Below, piece by piece: positions 46,060-57,693 of a DNA stretch of 64,000 nucleotides. Made by a program: the position numbers and the translations under genes. The notes beneath the pieces are model-generated. The model did no database searches. It saw only the letters and a list, made by a program, of their open reading frames with translations, and had not been told where the DNA came from. The stretch's first letter is position 1. Every line of letters starts with the position of its first letter. Origin of the DNA: Przewalskia tangutica (lineage: Eukaryota > Streptophyta > Magnoliopsida > Solanales > Solanaceae); contig CM056723.1 in the NCBI GenBank assembly GCA_029844215.1, positions 8,702,980-8,766,979 of the forward strand, read 5' to 3'.

Positions 46060-46859
46060 ATAATGTCTTGCGTTGATGGTCCGATGGCTAACCTAATTAG
46101 TATAAGCCAATTGTGTGATGACTTAGAGGTAAGCTTCAATAAACATGCGTATGCGATGGTGATGAAACTAACAAATGATAATGACAGTCTGAGAACAAGT
46201 GATAATTGTTATCTTGTCGGAGAACATAAAGTATGTAATAGTGTTGGGGTGATGACCTGACATTGTGGCATCAAAAACTAGGACATGTCAATTATCGCAA
46301 CCTTAGAAAATTGATATCTTATGAGGCGGTAAAAGGCATTCCTAAACTAAGTCCTATGAGTGAAACCGTGGTGTGTGAAGATTGTCTCAAAGGTAAGCAA
46401 ACCCGTGTCCCTCACAAAGTTGTTCAGATTGATGGACATTTCTCAGGTACGTCTCATTGCTTTCAACTTTTACATATGGATCTTATGGGTCCAATCGAGG
46501 TAGATAGCCTAGGAGGCATGAGGTACTCCTTTGTGATTGTAGATGACTTTTCAAGATACTCTTGGATATTCTTTTTGAAAGAAAAGTCTCAAACGTTTGA
46601 CATGTTTAGAATATTGTACTCTAGAATTAGAAATCTATATCATTCCTCTATTTTTCGGATAAGATCTGATCATGGAAAGGAGTTTGAAAATAATCAATTT
46701 TCTACATTTTGTGAGAAAAAAGGTATTTTCCATGAATTTTCTGCTCCCAAAACCCCCCAACAAAATGGTGTAGCTGAGAGGAAGAATAGAACCTTACAAG
46801 AAATGGCTAGAGTCATGCTAAGTTCTAAAAAGCTGTCAACGTTTTTGGGCGAAGCCTAA
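46060..46859 (+). pseudogene. copia pre-integrase and integrase core
   Basis: Pre-integrase segment with the HHCC-type zinc motif (WHQKLGHVNYRNLRKL, then CEDCLKGKQTR). The catalytic core has the DDE residues in LLHMDLMGP, RSDHGKEFEN and PQQNGVAERKN. The frame is open for 198 codons from 46263 and then ends at a premature stop. A second fragment at 46063 gives the protease-to-integrase linker MANLISISQLCDD. Confidence 0.85.
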
Positions 46860-47506
46860 ACACCGCAAGTCACATCTCTAATAGAGTCTATCTTAGACCA
46901 GAACAAAAATGACACCCTATGAGATCTTGAATGGAAAGAAACCAAATCTGCGTTACTTTCATGTTTTTTGAGTGTGTATGCTATGTTCTAAATGATAGAG
47001 ATAATCGAGCAAAATTTGACTCTAAGAGTGATAAGGAATTTTCATAGGCTATTCTCAAAATAGTCATGCTTACCGAGTGTACAATCTTGAACCAAATCAT
47101 ACAAGAATCTGTTAACATTGTTTTTGATGATAATGCAGATCATGCAGAAATACACCGATAAGATGATGTCGTAGAATAATACGGAGGCGGACGCAGAAAA
47201 TGCAGATGTTACACCAAATGTCACAACATCCGCAGCAACACCAGAATCAAGATGAGAACACCGATGAGGATTACGAATCGAACCGTGATTCAATGCGCAG
47301 GATCCTCATCCGTAATCGGAAGAAACCATCCCATGAGCGGTAATAGGAGAAGTATTCGAAGGAATAAAAACAAGGAGAAAAGAGCCAAAAAATTACCGAG
47401 ACATGGTGAAGTATGCGTGTATGTCCACCATACATCACAAGGTAAGCCAATCTTGCTATGTTTCTACTTTGGAACCTAAAAACATTAATGAAGCACTAAA
47501 AGACAG

Positions 47507-48960
47507 TTGGTGGATACAAGCCGTACGCAAGAACTAGAGCAGTTCACCAGAAATGAGGTTTGGGATCTAGTTCCTCATACTGATGAGACTAATGTAATAG
47601 GAACTAAATGGATCTTTAAGAATAAATATGACGAGTCTGGAACTGTTATTAGAAATAAAGCTAGACTAGTGGCTCAAGGATACTCTCAAGTCGAAGGTAT
47701 CGACTATGATGAAACCTTTGCTCCAGTAGCTAGAATTGAATCAATTAGATTATTACTTGCCATAGCTTGTTGTTTAAAGATAACTCTTCACCAAATGGAT
47801 GTGAAAGGTGCCTTTTTGAACGGATATATTGATAAGGAGATATATGTTGAACAACCCAAAGGATTTGAAGATCCTCACCATCCACAACATGTATACAAGT
47901 TAAAAAAGGCCTTGTATGGACTAAAACAAGCTCCACGTGCATGGTATGGTCGTTTAAATCAATTCCTTCTTGAATTTGGTTTCCAACGTGGTGTAGCTGA
48001 TTGTACTTTATTTATAAAACACCATGGATCAGATATGGTTATTGCTCAAATCTATGTAGATGACATAGTTTTTGGTTCGTCTTGATATCTCATCTTAAGA
48101 CTTTTGTCGATCTTTATGTCCTCAACATTCGAAATGAGTATGATAGAGGAACTAACCTTTTCTTAGGCTTGCAGATAAAACAAAATGAGGAGGGTATCTT
48201 CATTTCACAAAGCAAATATGCCAAGAACTGGTTAAAAGTTTGGATTGGAGAATGCCAAACATATGAAGACTCAGATGGGATCAACCGGACTATATCCAAA
48301 GATGATGTTGGGGAGAATGTTGACTGACTTTATACGGATCTATGATAGGTAGTCTTTTGTATCTCACCGCGAGTCGTCGGATCTTATGTTTAGTGTTTGT
48401 GTGTGTGCGATTCCAAGCATGCCACTAAAATTTCCCACTTAAATCTTTGTCAAGCGTGTCATAAGATATGTTCTTGACACGTATGAGTTAGAATTTGGTA
48501 TTCCAAAGACACTAATCCTAATCTAATAGGATATAGTGACTCGGATTGATTGAGGATGTGGAAGATAGAAAAAGTACTAGTGGAGGATGTTTTTACCTTC
48601 GCAATAACTTAGTTTCTGATGCGATCGTAAACAAAATTGTGTCTCACTCTCAACCGTTGAATCAATATGTAGCGGCGGGAGTTGTTGCTCTCAATTAATA
48701 TGGCTAAGACACATGTTAGACGATTATGGTGTTTCAAAAATATCTTAGTTTTGTCTTTGTGATAATATGAGTGCCGTGATATATCTAAAAATCCGGTTCA
48801 AGACTCTCATACAAAACATATAGATATAAGACATCACTTTCTTGAGACTTGGTTGAAAAAGCATAGTTAGAATCGATTATGTTGACACTTCATCAACTAG
48901 TGATATTTTTACAAAGCTTTAGATCGTGAGAGGTTTTCAAACTTGAAAAACTCTGCCTCT
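47507..48960 (+). pseudogene. copia reverse transcriptase and RNase H remnant
   Basis: The frame is open over 47507-48085: NEVWDLVPHTDETNVIGTKW, ARLVAQGYSQVEGIDYDETF, MDVKGAFLNGYIDKEIYVEQ and the active-site YVDDIVFGSS. A stop at about 48083 separates the thumb (FLGLQIKQNEEGIFISQSKY). RNase H can be traced in broken pieces to about 48960 (VQDSHTKHIDIRHHFLETWL). Confidence 0.85.
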
Positions 48961-51691
48961 CTTCGATATAAAAATCAACAACTGTGGGGTGTGTTATCCG
49001 AAATGTCACGACATTTGTGGTAACATTCATCCGATGTAAAATCTGAACTTCGCTTTCGGTAAATGTTAAAGTTGTTTTGTGTTTCTAACGGTCATGACTT
49101 CCGAAAGGAACACCTTTTAAAATGATACCGTTTCTGCGATGATATAAAAATCATAAAAGGAGTATCAAAAAATAAGGCAAAGCCTTAAATTCCTCAGAAT
49201 TGTAAAATGTTGGGCAAAGCCACAAAATTGATCTAGTTCCTATTCTATAGGAGTATCAACATACTTATAATGATAGGCAAGATCTTATCTATTTGGACTC
49301 AATATACATTGTTCCTAATTTAGAGACAAAACTACATAAAGTGTCTAGTTTAGTTCAAAGCTGCATTGTTCTATGAGAAAATGACTCGTGTTACACAAAA
49401 TGTGCTAACATTTACGATAACACTCAGTTTCCAGTTTTTCGATTAATGTTGAGTTGGTTTTGTTGAAAAATTTCTCTTGGTTTTGATGTCTATTTTGAAA
49501 CAATCTCTAAACCTTAGGAACTAGTCTTTGTATAGAATTTAAACACTTATGTAGATAGTTTTTGCCAAGTGTATAAATACCCATTCACTAAATACTAATT
49601 CTCACTTCCAAAGCTTCCAAAGAAAAGAAAAAAAAAAAAAAGGTGGGAACGAAATTTTCGTCATTACCACGCGATGAATCCTCTTTCAAGTCACCGACCT
49701 CACAAACTACTCCCATTTAGTAAACCGAAAACCCTAAATTCTCCTTCTCTTCTTCCCTTCTCTCGATGGATGTCTCACCCATGTCACAGAAAATGTCACC
49801 ACGGTCCCGAGAACACTCTCCAACGAGCAAGTCCACCATTGTACAGATTTGGTGATAAGTGCTTTCGAGAACCTCTAGAAATCGCCTATCCAGGGAAACA
49901 AATAATCCTATCAACTTAGAGAAACCGGATGTTTAGTCTACCAAAGAGGACAAATCAAACAACTTTTCCCACTCGCAGTCGGTCCGAACTTTGAGAAGGC
50001 CTTTGGCGATGGTGAATCCTCCACCAAAAGGAAGAAGTCGCAACTCCTCCTCTTCAAGCTCGATTCTGCGATTCAGAAAAGACCACTTTCGGGTGAGTCC
50101 CAACCGAATCACTGCTTCCTTCGCCGTCTGCGAGAATCCGGTGAGGAAGATGAGATTCGCACGACACCCTCTGAATAAGTTTTATTTCAAGAAATGCGGT
50201 CATACTTCGCGGAAACAAAATCATCAACAACTCGCCAAGATGTCACGAGAAAATGTTATGACATCTTACAATCATCTTGATTCGGTGTCCGAGGTCTAAC
50301 AAGCGGTAGCTCAATCTGCGTCGAGGTAACCCTTTCTCTTAAGTTTTTAACGACCCAATCACTCAAAACATTGGTCTTGGTTCAACGGTCGAGCCATTCG
50401 AACCGAGAAGGTATTGGACATTCGCGTCTTGTAGTAGCCACGTGCCGTGGATTTCTTCACTTCAAGAAATCTACTAGACTCAGAATAACAAATGTCCTTA
50501 TGTAGACAAAGCGGTGAAGTTATTTTATGCAAATCTAACAAGCAAAATAGAAACCCAAGTCGAAAAACTTTGGGAAAGTATTTCTATAACAAATTTTATG
50601 ACTTCACACCGACTACAATTAACAATGTTTGAATAGAGTGAATGATGATGAGAGAGGCGAGCGGGAAGTGATAAATGATAGGGATGAAGTGATTTCATAC
50701 CTCACCGTGGAGTTGTGAAGAAATGGATTTCAAGGTGTCCAACATCCGGACTCACCGCCTTATTTGTTTGTTTTGCACAAGTTAATGATACACAATTGGT
50801 TGTGTTCTTTGAACAAATCAATTGTAACAATTGAACAAGCATTGTTCTATACAAAATAGGAAAAGGTTTAAGTGTTGATATAGGAAAAACAATCTTTCAA
50901 CAGATTGTAAATATGGCGAAAGGACACGGTATCATCCTTCCCTTTCCTCATTGATCTTTAAGGTACTAACCTCACAGGATTCCAAGCCCCTGGCGGGATC
51001 TGCTCTGGAAAGAACTCAAGTATCGTCGTTAATCGACGATCACGAAGAGCGAAGCGGTCATTGATCTTCCATGGACGAATACGGTGGAAGTGCTAGTGTT
51101 ACGAAATGTCCCGAACATCTCCTAACATCTCACGATCGTCTCTGTTGCTTGGGTGCAAGAGATTGCAAAGCTCAATGCCCGGATCGCGAGTGGACCAGTG
51201 CAAAGCCACGGTGGAAGCTAGGAACGTTACTATTTTTGCTTTCTTCCCAAAAAGGGAGATGGTTATGGAGTCCAGTCGGGGAGCAACCGACGGTGAATGT
51301 TCAAACCGGAGGATCGATACTGAGGGAGATGAAACGTAAGACATCTGGAGATGAAATAGCTCTGAGGTTGTGTTGCTGTGTTTAGGCTGCTAAGTAGCAG
51401 TTGTTGAATACTCTTAGTTGTGGACTGTAGTTATTTGGCTTGTGATTTGAGACATTTTAATTACATTTATATATTGCTATTTATTCTATCTGTTTATGTG
51501 TATATTGATGGTTTCAGTTCATTAATCATTTAGATGTATACTCGCATTTGCATCTTACTCGATTCGAGTAACTATCGCACATAATGTATATATCGTGCTT
51601 TATAAATCGCTTTTGAGTTAAAGGTTGAGAGATTTGCGGTGATAAAATCAATGAACTATTTAGTTTTGTGAAGAAAGGCAAAAAGGGAGAT
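48961..51691 (+). other. Region between pol and 3' LTR of the copia element
   Basis: Short broken reading frames occur, for example 49674-49919 and 49991-50299, the latter Arg/Ser-rich. In Sireviruses this place can hold an envelope-like frame. No transmembrane or coiled-coil pattern is clear enough to claim one. Several copies of the AAATGTCACGACATTT-type palindrome occur here. Confidence 0.5.
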
Positions 51692-52629
51692 TGTTAGTGT
51701 TAGGTTCTGTGTCCTAACATTTTCCGTAACATGTCTCTTTTTGGTGTTAAGTAAAAACAGGAAAATGTCATCCCAAATGTCGTGACATCTGGGAGGACAT
51801 TTCTGGCATAAGTGTTGCCTATCTTCACGGAGCAGATTCTGAAGCTGAGAAGATTTTATCACGTGAATGTTTGGCTTGGTTAGGAGCTAAGGGAAACACG
51901 ATAGTACTTGTGAGACCAAGTCGAGGAGAGTGCATAACGGAAGGAGCATTCTCGGGAAGACAAAGTCAAATCTGGTGAGAGTTTTAAGGCTAAAGAATAG
52001 CTCCAACCAACCCTATTCGCTTCAACCTCCACCGAGAATCAAGAGCCTCTCGTGGACTCTGCTATAAATAGAGTGTTCACTCAAGGTTTTGATATCCGGT
52101 TTTGCGAACAAAATTCGGATCGAGGCGTCTCAAATATTGCCTCAAACACAATTTGGATCGAGCGGCTGTTTTGTGATTACACTTGTTCAAAATTACGAAT
52201 TGCTTTCTTAGATCTATAAGTGTTCTTTCAACTCAAAGCAATTGTAATAGGGTGTTTTTCACTTCTATTTTAGATAGATTTTTCAGCTTAGAAGTTAGGA
52301 TTTAACTTCTTTTAATCCCTTTTGTTTTACTTGATTACTATTCATTCTCAAGGATTTGTAAGATTGTATAATTTTTATACAATAAATTTTTGGTCATGAG
52401 ACCACTATAAGTTATATACAATTATATAACTTATGAAAAACAATCTTGGGTGTCCTTGATTTATTTCCGCTGCATTTTAAACTCAGTTTTTAGTTCTGCG
52501 TTTTTGTTAATGTTCCAGTTCATGTCACAGAACATTTTTGGGAACATTACTTACTGTCTTTAAGTTTACCTCTGTTCTTCTTTGCTGATTTTACTTATTC
52601 CATAGTTTAAGTGCGATAATCCCCTTTCA
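51692..52629 (+). repeat. Sirevirus-like 3' LTR
   Basis: Near-identical to the 5' LTR over its first 200 bases, then about 19 scattered differences, many of them CAG/CTG against CG. The TATAAATA box is at 52063. Confidence 0.92.
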
Positions 52630-52634
52630 TTAGG

Positions 52635-54055
52635 TATTGCTATTGGGTGCTTAGTTCATCATATTAAATTGGATAGCGATTTGTTTCTAATAATACGCTT
52701 TGACCAACGTCAAATCACTTTATCCAACCCGATGTTGGTTATCATCATGTGTAATTACAACAATTAGCATCACGATTGTAAACAATATAGCATTTATAAT
52801 TGTCAAGTATCATTTATATCCAATATAACATTTTTAGAGAAGTTTAAGTGGTGCATACATGAAAGAAAACAATTTCCTAATAGAAAATAAATACCATTAC
52901 ATTATATTATATTATATTAGAAACAAAGGAGAGATAATAAGTCGAAGATCATTATCTAATCAAGTCCTCGTAGTAGTTTGAAGGTCATTTTTAACATACA
53001 TTTAATTCAGTGCATTGTTATTCCGCAGTAAAGTTGGTATGGTATAATAGAATATTATGAAATAACTGATAATAGGATTACTAAATACGGGAATTAGAAA
53101 TAATAACCAGACACGGTATTATTAGTAAATAAATATCTACTGATACCATTTCCAATTTCCAGTAATACATCTAACCATAAAAAGAGATTATTTAAAGGAT
53201 TTAAGTAAATTTTGACTCTAATGGTGGGTGATGGCCCAAAAATATCATTACCCACTCAACTCCTTCATTATATGGGTTGAAGGTTCTGCTTCAACAGAGC
53301 CCATACACACAGTGTAGTGTGAAAGCTGGAAAAGTACCACATCAAGAAACTAGTGAAAAAGAGAGCAGCTGAAACTATTCTTGGTGAAACTTACGCAGCC
53401 ACGCGGTGACCACATAGCGAATTATTCTTTCGCCTTTTACTAAAGAATACTGTGTGCTTGCCGCAAACCGTGGCATAAACCAAATTTTGGAGGGGTTTTC
53501 TTCAATGAAGACCCCAACAATACTAGTGCTAAATCATTTTTTTAGACTAATATCTTCACGATAATTGTTTAGTCGAAGAAATAGTATTCTATGACTATTT
53601 TCTTGGTGGTAATGTGATTTGTGGTTCAACTAATTTAAATTTGTGTCTCGTGTGTATTTTAAAAATTAAAAGGATTAAATCAGCCAGAAGTTGAAATTGG
53701 TGGTGTGACAAGAAAATAGATAATTATAGAAAAAATGCAGAGGGAGTTGATAACATTACATTCATGTTTTTTTTTTTTTAATTTAAAAAAATAGATACAC
53801 ATATGTGGTAATTGAGTTCTACTTAGATTGCCAGCTAGAACTTATAGATATCCACTATCCAGTAGGAAGCAAAATACAAACCAGTTTATCTATAAAAATC
53901 CACATGGCAATAAGGCATTGATCAACAGCACATCTATGAATTTCATGAATCCTACTTGTCACCACATATTTCCCAAATATCTCTGCTGTCCACAGAAATC
54001 TTCAATTATTTATTACTAACTGAGTACTATTCTCTCAAAGAATAAGGAAACAAGA
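52635..54055 (+). promoter_or_regulatory. PsaO upstream region
   Basis: AT-rich spacer between the copia element and PsaO. The segment 53270-53480 is less AT-rich and includes GCCACGCGGTGACCAC. AGATATCCACTATCC at about 53847 resembles the GATA/I-box motifs of light-regulated nuclear photosynthesis genes, but this is only suggestive. Confidence 0.35.
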
Positions 54056-55386
54056 ATGGCAGCAACAATGTCCACTGTTGTAGGCTTAGCTAGCTCATCT
54101 CTTTCTGGATTTTCTTCTCCAAAGAAGCCTTGCCTCAGTTCAGGTTAACTGATATTTGGTCTAAATTCCTTTGCTGTTCTTTTATTTATCTTTCTATGGC
54201 TTCCTTTTGTGTAACTCTATCAAGATTATGCTTTTGCAAAATTCTTTATAGTAAAGTCTGATAGGGTAGTCTCAATTTATATGATGTAATTCGATCAAAC
54301 ACATAATTTAGAATAACTTATGATTTAAAATAAATCATAGATTTTTGTGTGATTATAAATCATCTCATTAGTGATAAATTAAAATAAAAAGTTTAAAATT
54401 AAATTATTTATTAATATAGAAGGATATTTGAGACAAACTTAAAAGGAAACTAAATCATATAAATTAAGCCAAAATGTATCACAGGTCATAGCCGGTTAAA
54501 TTGAACTTGTGTTATAAGCATTCTTTATATAGTTAGTATATATAACTTAAAATCATTTGTAAAAGAGCTTAACTTTTGTACACACCTACATGGTCAATAA
54601 TGTGTTGTTTTTCAATAATTAAATTTCTTCTATTTTCTCTTTACAGGCTTCTTGAGATCACCAGTGACAGCAAGAAACCCTTTAAGGGTAGCACAAGCTT
54701 CAGGAGGCAGATTTACATGGTATATGACCAAATAAAGATCCATCCAATATTTACAATGGTTTATATATTTCAATTTTCTTTTTTCTTCTAAGAGTTTAGT
54801 AATTTATTAGATGATTGTTTTTATCACATGATGTTTTTGAAGTTTTCAAAGAGACTGGCTGAGGAGAGACTTAAATGTGATTGGATTTGGTCTGATTGGA
54901 TGGTTGGCTCCTTCAAGCATTCCAGCAATCAATGGCAAGAGCCTAACTGGGCTTTTCTTTGAGAGCATTGGCACAGAGCTCGCTCACTTCCCCACTCCAC
55001 CAGCTCTCACTTCTCAATTCTGGTATACTCTCAACTCATTTTAATATATAAGTACTATTTATAAAGGCCTCTTATTCGAAAAAACTGGTCTGAGTCAAAA
55101 TTTGAGATTTGAAGATTTATCAAAAATTTATGACCAAATAAAGATTTGATACATATGGGAGCTTTATTTTTTACAAATTCTCTAGAACACTATTCAACAT
55201 TTTTCTAGATAAGTTTGCATACAATTTGATATTTGTCAAGAAAAGAATACACTTGTAATTGCATGTTTGGTATGTGTGTTTGTGGACAGGCTATGGTTGG
55301 TGTGTTGGCACTTGGGCTTGTTTATCTGCCTGACTTTTGGACAAATTGGATTCAAGGGAAGGACCGAGGACTATTTTCAAAAGTAG
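54056..55386 (+). CDS. PSAO: Photosystem I subunit O (PsaO)
   Basis: Nuclear-encoded thylakoid membrane subunit of photosystem I, near PsaH/PsaL on the side where light-harvesting complex II docks during state transitions. Four exons join in frame to 145 residues: 54056-54143, 54647-54719, 54843-55022, 55290-55386. The Ser-rich transit peptide starts MAATMSTVVGLASSSLSGFS. The mature part has QRDWLRRDLNVIGFGLIGWL (first membrane helix), SIPAINGKSLTGLFFESIGT, ELAHFP, and a second helix WLWLVCWHLGLFICLTFGQI, ending GRTEDYFQK. Length and wording match known PsaO (about 140). Intron 1 carries a Stowaway-like MITE (about 54270-54475). The acceptor of exon 3 (TTTTTGAAG) is weak but required by frame. 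Confidence 0.93.
54270..54475. mobile_element. Stowaway-like MITE in PsaO intron 1
   Basis: TAGTCTCAATTTATATGATG at the left and AAATCATATAAATTAAGCC at the right are imperfect inverted ends of the family also seen at 56986-57265. Confidence 0.5.
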
Positions 55387-56600
55387 AATATTTTATTCTG
55401 CAAATTCCTGTATAAAAAATAATTAAGCTACTTCAGACTTTGGTAATTCTTTTCTTTCATTTCAACATGTTATGGATAAGAAATACCTTCTCCTTTCCAA
55501 GCTTTTCAATTTTTCTGCATGATTGTGCTACCATAGACGATGATACGAATTTCAATACAGAACAAAGATTAAAGATAAACATCGGGTTTATGCACCAAAT
55601 TATGAAAACATACTTTGTAAAAGCGTCTTCAACAATGATAAGTAACCATCAAATTTCTTACATTATATTAGTAAAGGACGTTTAGACTTGATTTACTAAT
55701 GTATTACTATCAAGTAAACAGGTAAGCAGTGACCTAGCACGACAAAGCACTCTTCCATAGCATGTAATGTCTAATTTTTTTGTCAAAATATCTACTTTAA
55801 TATCTTTATTGGATTTCGATCTGAAAAATAAAAGTGAATTCAGATGGAAAGAGACTCAAAGAAATACACCATTCATACAAATAATCTGCCAAAAAATGAA
55901 AAGAGTAAGAACTATTTATTCTAAGGTGCGTATTTAGCTAGCAAGTGACCGAAATACCCTTTAGTCTAATTTTAAGGAACTAAGTAGTCACAAATTACAA
56001 GGATGACTACATTTAAAATATAGCCTCCAATTACAAAATATAATCTTGATAGCCAAATTATATATATGGTCACCCAATTGAAATCCAAAGGTGTTGATGA
56101 CTATCTTAGTTCGTACCACGGGTTAAATTACATTAATGTATACAACTTAAATATTGTCTTTTTAATCTTGCTGTCTCTTGACCTTAAGTCAACTGTCATA
56201 TCAAAACGAAGCTGACTATGGCCATATGGGAGGGGCTGACGAATTACAGAATGTTGGTGTTTTGTGGCCATTTTCTGAATTCTCTCCAATATCCGAAACA
56301 ATTTAAGCCGTTAATGGGGCCCTGAGGACATGCCAATTTAAGCTATCAGTAACGGCTACAATTGCATTCAATATCTTCTACTCGAGTAATACAAATACGA
56401 ATACAGCTTAAAAATATGAAGCTAGAGCTAGATAGAGAAAAATGGTTGGTTAGTACTTATAAATAATGTTATGATAATCAATAATAATTTGAATTAGTTT
56501 GAAATAAATACCAAGTATGAATAAATATTTACCCTATCCAAATATGTTTATCATTAGATTATTCTACATTCTTTCTACCCATATGGTAGTTTGTAAACCA
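55387..56600. other. Spacer downstream of PsaO
   Basis: PsaO 3' UTR followed by AT-rich sequence. No gene or defined repeat is recognised. Confidence 0.45.
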
Positions 56601-57450
56601 AAGGTCAAAGCTTTAAGTGGTCGTTTGGTACGGTAGTTGGTTAGGAGTAAGTTATTTATGTATTAAAATATTGCATAAGTAATATTGTGTTTGGTAGTTC
56701 GTTATGAGGTGAGTTATTCATGTACTCCATCCGTTTTAAAATGTTTGTCTTATTTTCCTTTTTAGTGTGTTTCAAAATGAATCTCTCTTTCCTTTTTTGA
56801 CAACTCTTTTATTCTAACTTTTTACTTGACATGTTCAAGACCACAAGATTAAATGACATATTGGTACATTTTATCTATCTTTAGTTAAAGAGATGACATG
56901 AGATGGCCCCTATAGAACCACACGATTCAAAAGTCTTCTTTACTCTCTTAAATTTCATGTCAAGTCAAAATCATATAAATATTTTGTACTTCCTCTGTCC
57001 CAATTTATATGACACACTTTTCTTTTTAATCAGTCCAAACAAAATGACACACTTTTCTTTTTTAATCAGTCAAAAAAGAATGACACGTTTCCTTATTTGA
57101 CAATAATTTAACTTTAAACTTTATCTTTTACGCTTAACGAGATGATCTATAACCACACAAATATATTTGACTTATTTTAGACCACAAAATTAAAAAATCT
57201 TCATTTATTTCTTAAATTTTGTGCTCAATCCAACTATATTATATAAATTGAGACGGTAAGAGTACAATATTTTATTTGTAATTTAGAAATCGCATAATTA
57301 ATACATATATAAGTTATGAAAGAATTTATATATTATTTGATACGTGACAAAAAATAAAATAACTAATACATAAATTACTAACCATTATATAATAAATATT
57401 CACATAAAATAATACTTACATAGATTCTCTGCTAACTAATCCACGTATAG
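56601..57450. mobile_element. Nested MITE block
   Basis: A hAT-like start (GTCGTTTGGTACGGTAGTTG at about 56620) is interrupted by a partial Stowaway-like copy (TACTCCATCCGTTTTAAAATG at about 56724) and by a complete-looking one at 56986-57265. The latter has inverted ends GTACTTCCTCTGTCCC and GAGACGGTAAGAGTAC. Confidence 0.6.
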
Positions 57451-57693
57451 ATGCACTCTAACCAGCTACCAAGACCTAAGGGCTCTGATTTGCATGCCAA
57501 TCATTCTAGTATCTTCGAGATACCCTAAAGCCTATAGGGTACTAACGTTCAAGACTCCATTATTTCTTTCGTTAGGTATTTCCCACTTGTCTTCTTCCCA
57601 CTTTTTGACTGATAAAGTAGCTAAAAACTTCAAATAGTTCATTTCCCTTGCCTAGAAAATTCAAGAAAAGTGGGTCAAACATACCAGTGGAAA

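Larger units (their letters stand above)
43061..52629 (+). mobile_element. Complete Sirevirus-like Ty1-copia retrotransposon
   Basis: The LTRs are 43061-44003 and 51692-52629 (943 and 938 bp). TTAGG flanks both ends (43056-43060 and 52630-52634). The primer-binding site TGGTATCAAAGCC starts at 44006 and a polypurine AAAAAGGGAGA precedes the 3' LTR. In order: gag, zinc knuckle, pre-integrase and integrase, reverse transcriptase, RNase H remnant, then 2.7 kb without pol. The order integrase before reverse transcriptase makes it copia. The 9.6-kb length, the long region after pol, the wording around TPQQNGVAERKNRTLQEMAR and many copies of a palindrome in non-coding parts favour the Sirevirus (SIRE/Maximus) lineage. 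Confidence 0.9.

Noticed and set aside
55233..55415. 60-codon + frame over PsaO exon 4
   Set aside because: It is out of frame with PsaO. The splice-consistent frame gives the known PsaO C-terminus.
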